Positions 22,613-32,437 of a stretch of 64,000 nt of DNA are shown piece after piece. The stretch is from Ottelia alismoides (lineage: Eukaryota; Streptophyta; Magnoliopsida; Alismatales; Hydrocharitaceae), in the NCBI GenBank assembly GCA_037367405.1, contig JAZKJV010006934.1:62001-126000 (forward strand). Reading direction: 5' to 3'. Numbering within the stretch: position 1 is the stretch's first letter; every line of letters starts with the position of its first letter. The translations under genes and the position numbers were made by a program. The notes under the pieces are model-generated. The model ran no database searches. It was not told the DNA's origin and worked only from the letters and a program-made list of their open reading frames with translations.

Positions 22613-22957
22613 TCAATTATCAAAGAGCTTCCACCAAAGGCGAGCGCTCCCAACCATTTCAAAGTGTCCACTTGGACCACCACTGTTAGGACCAGGGGTC
22701 AGGCTTGCACCAAAAGAGGGCTCTGCAATGTAAATGTTACAAGTATGGGTGTAGAAGGTTTGATAGATATTCAAAAAAGGCACACCTCGGTGTATTCCCA
22801 GAAAAACTAGTGCAAACGACTCCATCTTCTCTTGACGGATGCATTGATCAACTCCAAAAATATGTGTTGAGTAATAAGGCATGAGATGATCCTTGTTCCA
22901 ATGAGAAGGAGAGAAGAAATGACACAATCCTAAACCCTCCATCAACGGGCCTGCCAC
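22613..22957 (-). CDS. Antisense reading frame of E (114 codons), related to antisense frames in A and B
   Basis: This minus-strand frame lies antisense to E, upstream of its 3' LTR. It contains ESFALVFLGIHRGV followed later by NIYIAEPSFGAS. The antisense frames of A and B at the matching place contain ISFALFDYIHSGGI (A) or ISFALFGYIHCGGI (B) and then VDYPSFEAL, so SFAL, IH-G and PSF-A recur in order. The similarity is visible by eye but short, and no named domain is recognised. Antisense extra frames between integrase and 3' LTR are known in Tat-lineage gypsy elements; whether this one is related is unknown. Confidence 0.35.
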   Translation of the reverse strand: MAGPLMEGLGLCHFFSPSHWNKDHLMPYYSTHIFGVDQCIRQEKMESFALVFLGIHRGVPFLNIYQTFYTHTCNIYIAEPSFGASLTPGPNSGGPSGHFEMVGSARLWWKLFDN

Positions 22958-23302
22958 CTACACTTCTAAGTCTGATAACTAAAGAGACGGTGGATTGGAT
23001 GTAATATTTGATTTATTCTCTAGAGTTGAGGATTGGGTACTTAGGAGAATTTTTGGACGGGGACCTTGGGTGACGTTGTGAATCTACTCTCATGATCGCG
23101 GTCAACATTTAGTGTCATATCCTTAGTTTATATGTATACAAAAGAGAGACTGGAAAATTAGTGAAATTGGACACCTCTTGATTAAGGCTAGGTTGAGCTC
23201 TGAGATTTTGAATCTCTGAACGGATCAGATCATGTACACACATGCACAACAGAGTTAATCCAGCTCATTCATTTTTGAGATTCTCGATGACAAGCATAGT
23301 TT

Positions 23303-23314
23303 AAGTATAGGGGG
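23303..23314 (+). promoter_or_regulatory. Polypurine tract of E
   Basis: AAGTATAGGGGG directly precedes the LTR start TGATGAAACTC at 23315. It is the same tract as in A (51102-51115). It would prime plus-strand DNA synthesis. Confidence 0.85.
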
Positions 23315-23872
23315 TGATGAAACTCTATTTCATCATCTTATATTGTCAATATGGATCCTCTTACTTAAATTAATGTCAATAAAAGCCATATAAAACATTG
23401 TATATATCTGAGTCATAGAATAAATTATAAATACAAAAAATAACAAAAGTAAAAATCGTAGTGTTTTTATACCCTTAAAAATACTAACAAAAATATTTCT
23501 CCCTTTGTTAGACCTCGTTTCCATTTTTGCTCAACATGAAACTTATAGATCTCATCACAATCTACAACTTTTATGTTTTGAGTTTTTCCAAATTGGGTCA
23601 TTTTCTTCATCTTTTGTGAGGTTTTCTTCACGAATAACCTGATTGGACCACATGGCTCTTTCTAGTTGAGTCACATGGCCCGCACCATTGCTCGCCATGC
23701 CACCAATTCCAGCCGTTGGATCTGCACATACTTTCCTTCATCACAGTCGCTGGTTTCCGCCCATTTCTCCGCCATTCGATCTGCCTCTGGATGACGCCAT
23801 CTCAACCATTCATCTCTGCTCCATTTACAACCCTTGATCGTTTTTCCAGACATCATCACAACCGTATGCCAC
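23315..23872 (+). repeat. 5' part of E's 3' LTR
   Basis: The LTR starts TGATGAAACTCTATTTCATC, a diverged form of the family start, just after the polypurine tract. It is cut at 23872 by element C. Its continuation should lie beyond C's right end, outside the window. The frame at 23671-23886 has no family resemblance. Confidence 0.8.
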
Positions 23873-24827
23873 TGATGAATACCCATTCATCACTCTTTAT
23901 TCTTTTATTTTAGCTACAAAACCTTTGCCAAACACATGTATATTCCTGTAAATACAAACAATTATCAATCAACATGCATTTTGTAAATATGCATAATTAG
24001 CATGTTTTTGTGCATTAATAAAAGAATAAAGAAACAAAAGAAAAAGAGGGAGATATTTAGAATAAATATTGAGCGACCTAATCCCAAGGGAGGGCTCAAC
24101 ATGGGCCTGACCGCATAAAAGCCAAAGTAGAGAGAGATAAGGAAGCTCACACAAGTGTACATATACCTGTAATTAAATAAAAATATTTTCCTCTAAAAAT
24201 AAAAATAAGAACGGGTTGTATTTATTTGTAAATATTTGTAAATCTAAAATTAAAATAAAAATGAGAAAATTAAAAAGAAAATAAAAATACCTTCACCCTT
24301 ATATATCCACCATGTACATAAATTCACTTATATATTTTTTTCACTCTATAAATAAATAAATAAAAATCCAAAAAAATTATACATATTCCTTATTGCATAA
24401 TGTAAATAAATAAAATAAAAATCACAAAAAGAAAACAAAAATAAAAATGAATAAAAATGAAAATCAAAATCCACATTATATATATACCATACATGTATAT
24501 AAATAAAGGTATTTATTTACCCTTGTAAATAATTAATAAAAACAAAATAAAAATATCATATTATTCCAAATTTTATTCTATAAAAAATAAGATATAAAAT
24601 TGGAATAATCGGTATAAGAATAAATAATTAAAAAATCAAAAATCAAAAATACATATGTATATACATGTATATAATAATAATAATTTTTAAATACCAAAAT
24701 CATATTTCAGAAAAATAAATCACAAAAAATAGTTTAAATGAAAAGAAACAATTTTCATGTTTTGAGTTTTGCAAAATTCAGCCATTTACTATTTTTAAAT
24801 AAATAATCAAATAATAGGTATTTGGCG

Positions 24828-24897
24828 GGCTCTGATTGGTCTACGGGGGATATTGACCCTCGATCAAGTCCCCCCCCCCCCCGAGGACCACCAGAGC
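24828..24897. repeat. U3 palindrome of C
   Basis: GGCTCTGATTGGTC at the left faces GGACCACCAGAGC at the right, with partly paired tattgacc / gatcaa text between. The inner part has decayed and is interrupted by a run of C (24871-24882). It sits about 180 bases upstream of the TATA box. Confidence 0.65.
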
Positions 24898-25076
24898 TGG
24901 GTTCATTGCGCCTGACCTGTTTTTTCCAAATTCTTCCCGCTCAACCCGATCGCCAAATCACTAAACCCCGAGCTCCGATCATTCCTCCTGCATCTGAGAT
25001 CCACGCCGTCATATTCGCGTTGGGATCCGCACTTCGCGGAACCCTGCCTGAACTTCTCTTCTCGGACCTGCACTTG

Positions 25077-25083
25077 TATATAG
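25077..25083 (+). promoter_or_regulatory. Probable TATA box in C's LTR
   Basis: TATATAG lies at the border between AT-rich U3 and the GC-rich centre, in the context ctgcacttgtatatagcccag. The same text occurs in B's LTR (TATATAG on the minus strand at 55385-55391). Transcription would start a little downstream; the exact start is not visible. Confidence 0.55.
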
Positions 25084-27117
25084 CCCAGCTCCGCCGCGCG
25101 ATTTCACTCATCTTTGTCTCTGCATTCTCCTTCCCAGGACCTCCACCACCTTCGCCTGAGTGACAGCAAGCGACCGGTGGTGTTGCAGCGAGGAGAGAGT
25201 GACCCGACCATCGATCAGGCGACCTAGCGTCGCCGTGCACCGCCCCATGCGTGGTGCTCGGGCCTCGGGCATCGACGGCCCTCGAGGCAAGGACCCAGAG
25301 CTTCACCAGCTCGCCCACAATCGACTCCGACCATCTGGTAAGACTAATTTCCCCTATCTTTCTCCAATTTCCATTTGTGCCCAAATCGCCCATTCGCCTC
25401 CGACCATCGATTCCAGCCACACCATCCACCTATTTTGTCGATCGATCTGACCATCACCTCTGTCGCACTTCTCCGCACGTTCTTCACCCACTCGCACCCC
25501 CTGACTCGCCCTGGAGCAAGGTTTTCGAGCTCCTTCGTCGTTGCCCTCGCCGGAGCTCCATCGTCCCGACGCACCGACCACCCACTTCTCTTCTAACCGG
25601 GTCTAGGCACTTTGCCCTCGACCCAGGAGTCTTCTGTGCTACTTTGCAAGTCTGAGGAGGTCCATCTGAGGACCTCAACTTCCAGGCACAGGAGCCCAGC
25701 TCCGCCGTTGTCGCCTGGGCTCCTCGGAGCTCCTTTGCGTCATCGGAGGAGCCTGACCGACGCGGGAGGCCTTGGCGATCATTTTCCACCTATTAGCAGC
25801 AAGCGAGGAGGTCCAGCGTGTTCATAGTCCTCCGGCGAAGCTCGTCGGCGAGGAGTTCTTCCAGGAACCTCCTCTGTCGTTCGTTCGACTCCGGAGTCCC
25901 AGATTTTATTCTGGACTGTCCTCTGATACGAAGAGGTGCCTCACACCAGCACCGTTCGATTACCACGTGGCGCCATCTTCACCGTCCGACGCAGAGGAGA
26001 GGCGAGCCCTATCCAGAGACACACGATCCTCCACGTGGCGAGCACTCCACCGTCCGTTCACACCCTGAGGTCCTGCGTTGAGACGCCACCACGTCCAGCC
26101 GTCGGATTCACCACGTGGCGCCATCTCAGCCCTCGGATAAATAATAGGGGTAAATATCTCTTAGGCCCCTCTTAGTTTGTCATTTACGTTCTAGTCCTGT
26201 AAATATTTAGTTAAGTTGTTTTTTTTCTGGATATTTTGCACTTAGGACCTCGTGCTTATTTTATTTGCATTTGTACCCCTATCTACGTGGAACACGTGCA
26301 TCGTCACGTGATTTTTGTGGTGCATTTGCAATACTTGGGCTATTGTTTTGAGGAGTTATGGAATGAAATTTAGTTTTCATTATTTGCATCCATACCCCTG
26401 TGCGTGGTTTTATTGAACATGTGCTGAATTTCTTGGTCATTTTGCAATTTCGTCCTCGGACTTTTAGCACTTGTTTCTAATAAGTCCTAGGAAGTATTTT
26501 TATTGCAAATAGGTCCCTCTGTGCCCAGGTCACGCGCTTTGCGTGTGAGAACTTGGAAAATTTACACGAGGGATCTCCAGTTCCTTGTATTTATTACGTT
26601 TCAGAACTTGGAACTTATTTTCTTTGCATTTGGGTCCCTGTACACTGTGCCCTCTTGTTGGATTTAAAAAATCTCCATCAACTCTGTCATTTCATAATTG
26701 AATAAAATGATCGACCGAACTATTCTCTTCCCTGGGGGGCCATTAAAATATCAAATCTCATCCAAATTAAGTGAAAATTTGATATGTAGCTCCTGCCACT
26801 GTGTAGAATTTTCATTAATTTTTGAGTACTTTTTTGAGACCTTTTATTATTTTTAAAAATTCAAAAACATCTCTTTTTTCTGCCTGCTCATCTTTAAAAT
26901 TCACAAAAAAATATTAAAACCTTTTCAAAAATTCTAAAAAATTCATATTTTGTGTGTTTTGGTGTGCCTCATTTTCTGACCAATTTTGGTCGTTTTTGGA
27001 TTTATAAAAGTTATAAAAATTGAAAACCCCTTAAAACTCATAAAAATTATAAAAAATCATAGAAAATTCCAAAAATAATAAACCCTTTTTCTGAATTTTC
27101 TTTGTTGTTTCTATTTT

Positions 27118-27122
27118 CCAAG
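27118..27122. repeat. Target-site duplication of the copia element (left copy)
   Basis: CCAAG here is repeated exactly at 32438-32442 on the other side of the element. Confidence 0.95.
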
Positions 27123-27318
27123 TGTTAGAGAATACCATATATTATTGTTCCCTCATTTACCTCTATTTCCTTATGTATCACTGTTTCCTTATCAACTGTT
27201 TCCCGATGTAACCCCATAGGGGTATTTATGTAAATCCTCCTCTGAGCACCCTAGGGTTTAGTCCTATATAAGGACCCCTAGACCTCACAGAATAAAGCAT
27301 GGTCTTACATTCTTAACA
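27123..27318 (+). repeat. 5' LTR of the copia element
   Basis: Bounded by TGTTAG...TTAACA. A TATATAAG box at 27270-27277 precedes the AATAAAG signal (27292-27298), so the promoter and the RNA end signal lie within 30 bases of each other. Confidence 0.95.
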
Positions 27319-27336
27319 TGGTATCAGAGCCAGGTT
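27319..27336 (+). promoter_or_regulatory. Primer binding site of the copia element (initiator tRNA-Met)
   Basis: TGGTATCAGAGC directly follows the LTR and matches the 12-base site complementary to plant initiator tRNA-Met that is standard in copia elements. Confidence 0.95.
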
Positions 27337-27409
27337 CGATCCCAGCCCTACCCCACCTACCAGCCTCGTCCAATCCCGTAACCTAGGGCATCCGCCGCCC
27401 TAGGCCATC

Positions 27410-27720
27410 GCGCCGCCCCGACAGGCGCACCTCCAGGAGCCACCTCGCTCTCCCAGGCGCACCCCCGCCCCCGACAGGCGCACTCGCCCCCGACAGGCGC
27501 TCCTCGCCCCCGACAGGCGCTCCTCGCCCTCCCAGGCGCACCTCCGCCCCCGACAGGCGCACCTCGCCTCTCGCCCCTCTCCACCTCTTGCCCCTCCAGG
27601 CGCCCGACAGGCGCACCTCCAGGATCCCCTCCACCCCTCGCAGGCGCACCCGCCCCCGCCCCTCCGCCAGGAACACCACGCCTCCAGGCGCTACTCCAAG
27701 GCCACTTCCGCTCCACGGCC
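27410..27720 (+). repeat. Degenerate tandem repeats in the copia leader
   Basis: The phrase cccccgacaggcgc(a/t)cctcg and shorter forms (caggcgcacctcc) recur about ten times in a C-rich block between the primer site and gag. The frames at 27357-27869 on the minus strand are readings of these repeats (motif APVGG) and are not genes. Such a structured, C-rich leader is unusual next to the AT-rich surroundings. Confidence 0.85.
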
Positions 27721-28079
27721 CCTCCTGAGGCGCTACTCCAAGGCTCCTCACCCACGGCACCAAGGCCCTTCGCCCAACCTGCTCTCCAGGCCCCTGCCTC
27801 ACCCCACGGCCTCCTGCCCAACGGCCTGCTGCAAGCTCCTGTTTGGGCTCTACGTCTGCCCCTGCCCAAGTCGTCCTCGGCTCCTCCTGCTACACGGGCT
27901 CACGGCTCCAGCGAACTCTTCGGCATCCTCCTCGCAAAGGCTTTGGATCTATGCGCTCCAGACCTTCAACCGTAGATTGATAGTCTTGCACGGATACATC
28001 GGAATGGTTTGCTAACTGCATATGATCTCTATTTCCTCTGCATACTAGATCATTGTATTTTTTTATCACTGCGGTCACC

Positions 28080-28577
28080 ATGACTTCTGCTCCTGCATCT
28101 TCGGACTCCAAGCCCCTGTACCCTACTTCAGCGATGATGGTACAGGGCACTTCTATCAAACTGGAGGGCTCGGAGAACTATGTACTATGGTCTCGATCCT
28201 TCAAAATATTCATTGGTGGCCAACGCAAGATTTATATTCTAACTACCATTCCGCCTGCCGAGACAGACGCCAACTACGACACCTGGTACGTCGACAATTG
28301 TCAGGTCATCACTTGGATGACAAATAGTGTTGATCCTAATATTGCATCAAATTTGCTCTACAAAACAACTGCAAAAGAAATGTGGGAGAGTCTTGAGAAT
28401 ACATACTCCCAGAAAACAACCAAATCCAGGCTTTCTGACATTTACACAAAGATTTGGTCTGCAAGTCAGGGAGAAACCTCCTTGATAGAATACTACCGGC
28501 TCCTAACAGGATTATTTGAAGAATTGCTTATTTTTCAACCTGCATGCTGTGACAAGCAAATAGGTGAAAGAGCATAA
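28080..28577 (+). pseudogene. gag: Copia gag, N-terminal part, ended by an in-frame stop
   Basis: The start is the ATG at 28080 in the context gtcaccATGa. The frame opens 27 bases earlier but without a better start. The protein has the usual copia gag beginning (LEGSENYVLWSRSFKIFI near residue 28), then WMTNSVDPNIASNL and the helical segment KEMWESLENTYSQKT. It is cut by TAA at 28575-28577. The very next codons continue gag in the same frame (YRFLSGLHPRYKYVKEQF), so this is a point nonsense change and not a natural gag end. Gag forms the particle that packages the RNA. Confidence 0.9.
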
Positions 28578-31500
28578 TGGCAGGTGTACCGTTTTCTATC
28601 AGGCTTACACCCTCGATACAAATATGTTAAAGAGCAATTCTTGACGGCGGCCGCCCTACCGTCTCTTGAAACTATTTTTGGCAGATTACAGGAACTGGAA
28701 ACCCCTAACCAATCACCCACTACAGACACTGCTGCTCACTTTGCTGGAGGACGCCCACCTTTCCAAGGAGGACGAGGGCGTACGTTTGGTCGCGGTCGAG
28801 GACGAGAACAGGGACGTGGACGTGACTCGGGATGCGGCCGTGGCCGTGATTTTTCTAATGCTCGTTATCCAGCATGTACTCATTGTGGCCACTGGAATCA
28901 TCCATCTGACAAATGTTGGGCTACCTTTGGCATGCCCAAGGCTAATAACGCATATGAGGCACCATCTGATTACACGAATTATGATACTATGGAAACTTCA
29001 CAAGATCACTCTCTCACAGAGGCTTCAGGATCTTTTACTGCTGCAGAATGCGCTCGCCTTCGCCAACTCCTTCAGAACCCAGTTACTGAGACTACGCCTT
29101 TAGGCCCTACTGCGACTCTAGCAGCCACCACAGGTACAATTGCAAGTTCTGCCTCCACCTCTACTTCTACCTGGATCATAGACTCGGGTGCCTCAACCCA
29201 CCTCACAGGAGAACATAGTCTCCTCACCTCTCCTAGGGAGCCCTCTACGGTGAAGCACGTTCGTGTGGCCAATGGAGCCTATTCACCTATCACTGATGTG
29301 GGGACCATGGAATTTAACCCTAAACTCAGACTAACGGATGTTTACTGTGCCCCTGCTTTTCCTCTCAGTCTGCTGTCTGTTCACAAATTATGTACAGAAC
29401 TCAACTGCCGTGTGATTTTTGATGATTTATGTTGTTATTTTCAGGACATCCGGACGAGACAGATCTTTGGTGGGGGACATGAGAAGAATGGCTTATATTA
29501 CCTTGACATCCCTTCCAACTCCGGTTTCGCTGGCGCAACCTCCATCTCTGCTGATCTCCTTCTGTGGCATCTTCGTCTGGGTCATCCCTCTGCTAAAGCT
29601 CTTTCCTTAATGTTCCCTGAACTGTCCATACTTAAACCATTCGAGTGTGAGGCATGTCAGTTCGGAAAACATCACCGTGCATCTTTTCCTGCTAGAACTG
29701 AACCCCGTCGTACGATATCCTTCTCTTTAATTCATTGTGATATTTGGGGACCTTGTCCTGTTCGAACCATCGGTGGACACCGCTACTTTATTGTCTTTGT
29801 GGATGATTACAGTAGATCATCCTGGGTCTATCTTCTTAAAGAACGCTCAGAAATCAATAAAATAGTCAAAAACTTTTTTGCTTATGTCAAAAATCAGTTC
29901 TCATCGAATATTCAGGTCTTCCGATCAGACAATGCCTTGGAATTTACTCAACGAGACCTTTCTGATTTCTTTGCTTCCCATGGGACAGTACATCAAACAT
30001 CTTGTCCTTATACCTCTCATCAGAATGGGGTGGCAGAACGCAAACTTCGTCATCTTTTAAACATTGCACGCTCACTTCTCACCCAGATGAAAGTTCCCAA
30101 AATATACTGGGGTGATGCTGTTCTCACTGCAGTCCACCTTATCAACAGGATTCCTTCTCTTACTCTCAAAGGCTCTACACCATTTTCTTTGCTTCACCCT
30201 AATGATCTTCCCTTTTCTCTACCTCTACGGATATTTGGGTGTGTCTCCTTCGTACACAATTTCCACACCAAAGACAAAATATCCCCTCGTGCAATCAAAT
30301 GCATTTTTCTTGGTTACTCCTACACTCAAAAAGGTTACAGATGTTATGATCCTATTGACAGACGATACTATATCTCTGCAGACGTAACCTTCTTTGAGCA
30401 AACCAGCTTCTTCACACAACCTGTCACCAATGTCCCTTTACATCTTCCTCCATCACCAAGCATCCAAACCCATCCATCTCAGACCTCATCACCAGATGTC
30501 CCTCTACCCATACCTCTGCCTCAGGATGATATGCCAGCTTCAACTGTCCCCTCCACTACTGTCCCGGATGATCCTGACAACCTGCCGATCGCATTACAGA
30601 GGCAAAAGAGAAAGTGTGCCAGTTATCCTATGTCTAAATTTACTACTACTGCTGGACTTTCATGCACTGACAAACAATATGCCGATGCACTAATGACTAT
30701 CTCCATTCCTAAAGATCATCACAGTGCTTTCCAAGATGCAGGTTGGAGACAGGCAATGAATGAAGAAATAGATGCACTCATATCCAGAGGGACATGGGAT
30801 CTTGTGCCATGTCCTACAGGTGTTAAGCCCGTTGCTTGCAGATGGGTCTTCACGACCAAACAATCTCCAGATGGTTCTATTGACAGACTTAAAGCCAGAC
30901 TTGTGGCAAAAGGATTCACCCAGACATATGGAGTCGATTACTTTGAGACCTTCTCTCCTGTGGCTAGGATGGAGTCCATTCGCACAATTCTCTCTGTTGC
31001 CGCTAACAAGAATTGGCCAATTTATCAGCTGGATGTAAAGAATGCCTTCCTATACGGTGACCTCGAAGAAGAGGTCTATATGATGCAACCGCCGGGTTAC
31101 TCCGTCGAGGGGGAGTATGTATGCCGACTTCGTAAGGCCATCTATGGCCTAAAACAGAGTCCTCGAGCCTGGTTTGACAGACTTACCAGTGAAATCAGCT
31201 CTCTTGGTTTTCATAAGACAACATCTGATTACTCTGTGTTTATTAGACGACGATCCACTGGTACTGTGATACTTGCTGTCTATGTTGATGATATGGTGGT
31301 CACTGGGGACGACGACAATGGAATTCTCGAGACCAAGGCCTTCCTTCAGAAGGTGTTTGTCACCAAGGACCTTGGACAACTCCGGTACTTTCTTGGTATA
31401 GAGGTGATACGTACTGCAGAAGGATTACATCTATCACAACGAAAATACTGCTTGGATATTCTTACAGAAGTCGGTTTACAAGGATGCAAACCATCTGGCA

Positions 31501-32234
31501 TACCTGCAGAAGTACGAAAACACGATACATCCAATGATCCTGAATTTGAAGACACTACACGATACAGAAGCCTTGTGGGTAAACTAATCTACCTCACCGT
31601 TACCAGACCGGATATATCTTATGCTGTAAGCAGAGCCAGCCGGCATATGGAGAGACCTCTTTACAGTGATTGGCAGGATGTCCTTCTGATCCTTCGCTAC
31701 TTGAAGGAATCACCAGGACAAGGACTCATCTATAAAGTCAACGGTCATACTGATATTACTGCTTATGCAGATGCTGACTACGCCAGTTCCCCTAAGGATA
31801 GACGATCCATTACAGGCTACGCTATGTTTGTTGGTGGAAACCTTGTTTCATGGCGAAGCAAAAAGCAAACCGTTGTCTCCAGATCAAGTGCAGAAGCAGA
31901 ATATAGGGCAATGGCCCATGCTGTTTGTGAGATTACGTGGCTTGTATCTTTTCTACGATACCTTGGGTTCCCTGCTACTACTCCTATACCGCTATACTGT
32001 GATAACAAGTCTGCTACCTATATTGCTACCAATCCTGTATTTCATGAACGGACAAAGCACATCGAAGTTGACTGTCACTTCATCCGAGATGCAATACGAG
32101 GAGGACAGATTGTCACACCACATATCTCTACAGATCTTCAACTTGCAGACGTATTTACTAAAGCATTACCAAAGAAGCGTCTTTTATGGATATCTTCCAA
32201 GTTGGGCATGATTGATGGATATGCTCCAACTTGA
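28578..32234 (+). CDS. pol: Copia gag C-terminus and pol polyprotein (open for about 1216 codons)
   Basis: Numbering from 28584: gag end, then a GR-rich stretch, a zinc knuckle with C98, C101, H106, C111, and protease DSGAS at 200-204. Integrase has an HHCC cluster at H329, H334, C355, C358 and catalytic D386, D449 and E485 with normal spacing. RT carries RWVFTTKQSPDG, LVAKGFTQ, QLDVKNAFLYG and YVDD at 900-903. RNase H ends with CDNKSA, HERTKHIEVDCHFIRD and LADVFTKALP. All key residues are present and there is no stop or frameshift to 32234. The frame is separated from the gag start by the TAA at 28575, so the full polyprotein would need readthrough. Confidence 0.95.
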   Translation, partial: WQVYRFLSGLHPRYKYVKEQFLTAAALPSLETIFGRLQELETPNQSPTTDTAAHFAGGRPPFQGGRGRTFGRGRGREQGRGRDSGCGRGRDFSNARYPACTHCGHWNHPSDKCWATFGMPKANNAYEAPSDYTNYDTMETSQDHSLTEASGSFTAAECARLRQLLQNPVTETTPLGPTATLAATTGTIASSASTSTSTWIIDSGASTHLTGEHSLLTSPREPSTVKHVRVANGAYSPITDVGTMEFNPKLRLTDVYCAPAFPLSLLSVHKLCTELNCRVIFDDLCCYFQDIRTRQIFGGGHEKNGLYYLDIPSNSGFAGATSISADLLLWHLRLGHPSAKALSLMFPELSILKPFECEACQFGKHHRASFPARTEPRRTISFSLIHCDIWGPCPVRTIGGHRYFIVFVDDYSRSSWVYLLKERSEINKIVKNFFAYVKNQFSSNIQVFRSDNALEFTQRDLSDFFASHGTVHQTSCPYTSHQNGVAERKLRHLLNIARSLLTQMKVPKIYWGDAVLTAVHLINRIPSLTLKGSTPFSLLHPNDLPFSLPLRIFGCVSFVHNFHTKDKISPRAIKCIFLGYSYTQKGYRCYDPIDRRYYISADVTFFEQTSFFTQPVTNVPLHLPPSPSIQTHPSQTSSPDVPLPIPLPQDDMPASTVPSTTVPDDPDNLPIALQRQKRKCASYPMSKFTTTAGLSCTDKQYADALMTISIPKDHHSAFQDAGWRQAMNEEIDALISRGTWDLVPCPTGVKPVACRWVFTTKQSPDGSIDRLKARLVAKGFTQTYGVDYFETFSPVARMESIRTILSVAANKNWPIYQLDVKNAFLYGDLEEEVYMMQPPGYSVEGEYVCRLRKAIYGLKQSPRAWFDRLTSEISSLGFHKTTSDYSVFIRRRSTGTVILAVYVDDMVVTGDDDNGILETKAFLQKVFVTKDLGQLRYFLGIEVIRTAEGLHLSQRKYCLDILTEVGLQGCKPSGIPAEVRKHDTSNDPEFEDTTRYRSLVGKLIYLTVTRPDISYAVSRASRHMERPLYSDWQDVLLILRYLKESPGQGLIYKVNGHTDITAYADADYASSPKDRRSITGYAMFVGGNLVSWRSKKQTVVSRSSAEAEYRAMAHAVCEITWLVSFLRYLGFPATTPIPLYCDNKSATYIATNPVFHERTKHIEVDCHFIRDAIRGGQIVTPHISTDLQLADVFTKALPKKRLLWISSKLGMIDGYAPT

Positions 32235-32241
32235 GGGGGAG
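32231..32241 (+). promoter_or_regulatory. Polypurine tract of the copia element
   Basis: TTGAGGGGGAG sits immediately before the 3' LTR and overlaps the pol stop codon (TGA at 32232-32234). Confidence 0.9.
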
Positions 32242-32437
32242 TGTTAGAGAATACCATATATTATTGTTCCCTCATTTACCTCTATTTCCTTATGTATCAC
32301 TGTTTCCTTATCAATTGTTTCCCGATGTAACCCCATAGGGGTATTTATGTAAATCCTCCTCTGAGCACCCTAGGGTTTAGTCCTATATAAGGACCCCTAG
32401 ACCTCACAGAATAAAGCATGGTCTTACATTCTTAACA
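32242..32437 (+). repeat. 3' LTR of the copia element
   Basis: 196 bp, identical to the 5' LTR except for one base. Followed by the target duplicate CCAAG (32438-32442), after which C's LTR resumes. Confidence 0.95.

Larger units (their letters stand above)
21374..23314 (+). other. E internal region, right half (3' untranslated part)
   Basis: This aligns in outline with the 3' part of A between integrase and LTR. It begins gagttctc (A: 49379-49386), reaches aagtatagggggtacacc (21465-21482; A has ctaagtatagggggg at 49501-49516) followed by a ctttagcc box, and ends in a polypurine tract. It contains a nested fold-back (21863-22024) and an antisense reading frame (22613-22957). No pol motifs are present. 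Confidence 0.6.
7091..23872 (+). mobile_element. Element E: old, coding-deficient Athila-like element interrupted by a solo LTR
   Basis: E has the end of a plus-strand LTR (7091-7991), a decayed primer site (7994-8011), internal DNA (7992-9241 and 21374-23314), a polypurine tract (23303-23314) and the first 558 bases of its 3' LTR (23315-23872). Solo LTR G is inserted at 9241/21369 and element C cuts the 3' LTR at 23872. The two internal halves rejoin cleanly: ctaagtatagga before G continues as gacgagttctc after G, matching A's 3' region near 49360-49390. Total internal length is about 3.2 kb with no gag-pol, so E resembles a large non-autonomous derivative. Confidence 0.75.
27123..32437 (+). 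mobile_element. Ty1/copia retrotransposon, 5315 bp, structurally complete and young
   Basis: Two 196-bp LTRs differ at one base (27199 region: aactg in the left copy, aattg in the right). They are flanked by a perfect 5-bp duplication CCAAG. A primer site, gag, pol and polypurine tract follow in order. The domain order protease, integrase, RT, RNase H defines copia. The only visible lesion in the coding region is one in-frame TAA at 28575-28577. It is inserted in the 3' half of C's LTR, so it is younger than C. The lineage within copia is not certain. Confidence 0.97.

Noticed and set aside
24822..26175. Many frames up to 162 codons on both strands
   Set aside because: GC-rich centre of C's LTR; the same readings recur in B's LTR (54791-55610, 36785-37201) with frame-disrupting differences, so they reflect composition and not coding.
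27357..27869. 170-codon minus-strand frame rich in Gly, Arg and Ala-Pro-Val-Gly
   Set aside because: It is a reading of the C-rich tandem repeats in the copia leader and has no independent support.
27890..28159. Minus-strand frame of 89 codons
   Set aside because: Complement of the copia leader and gag start; no motif.
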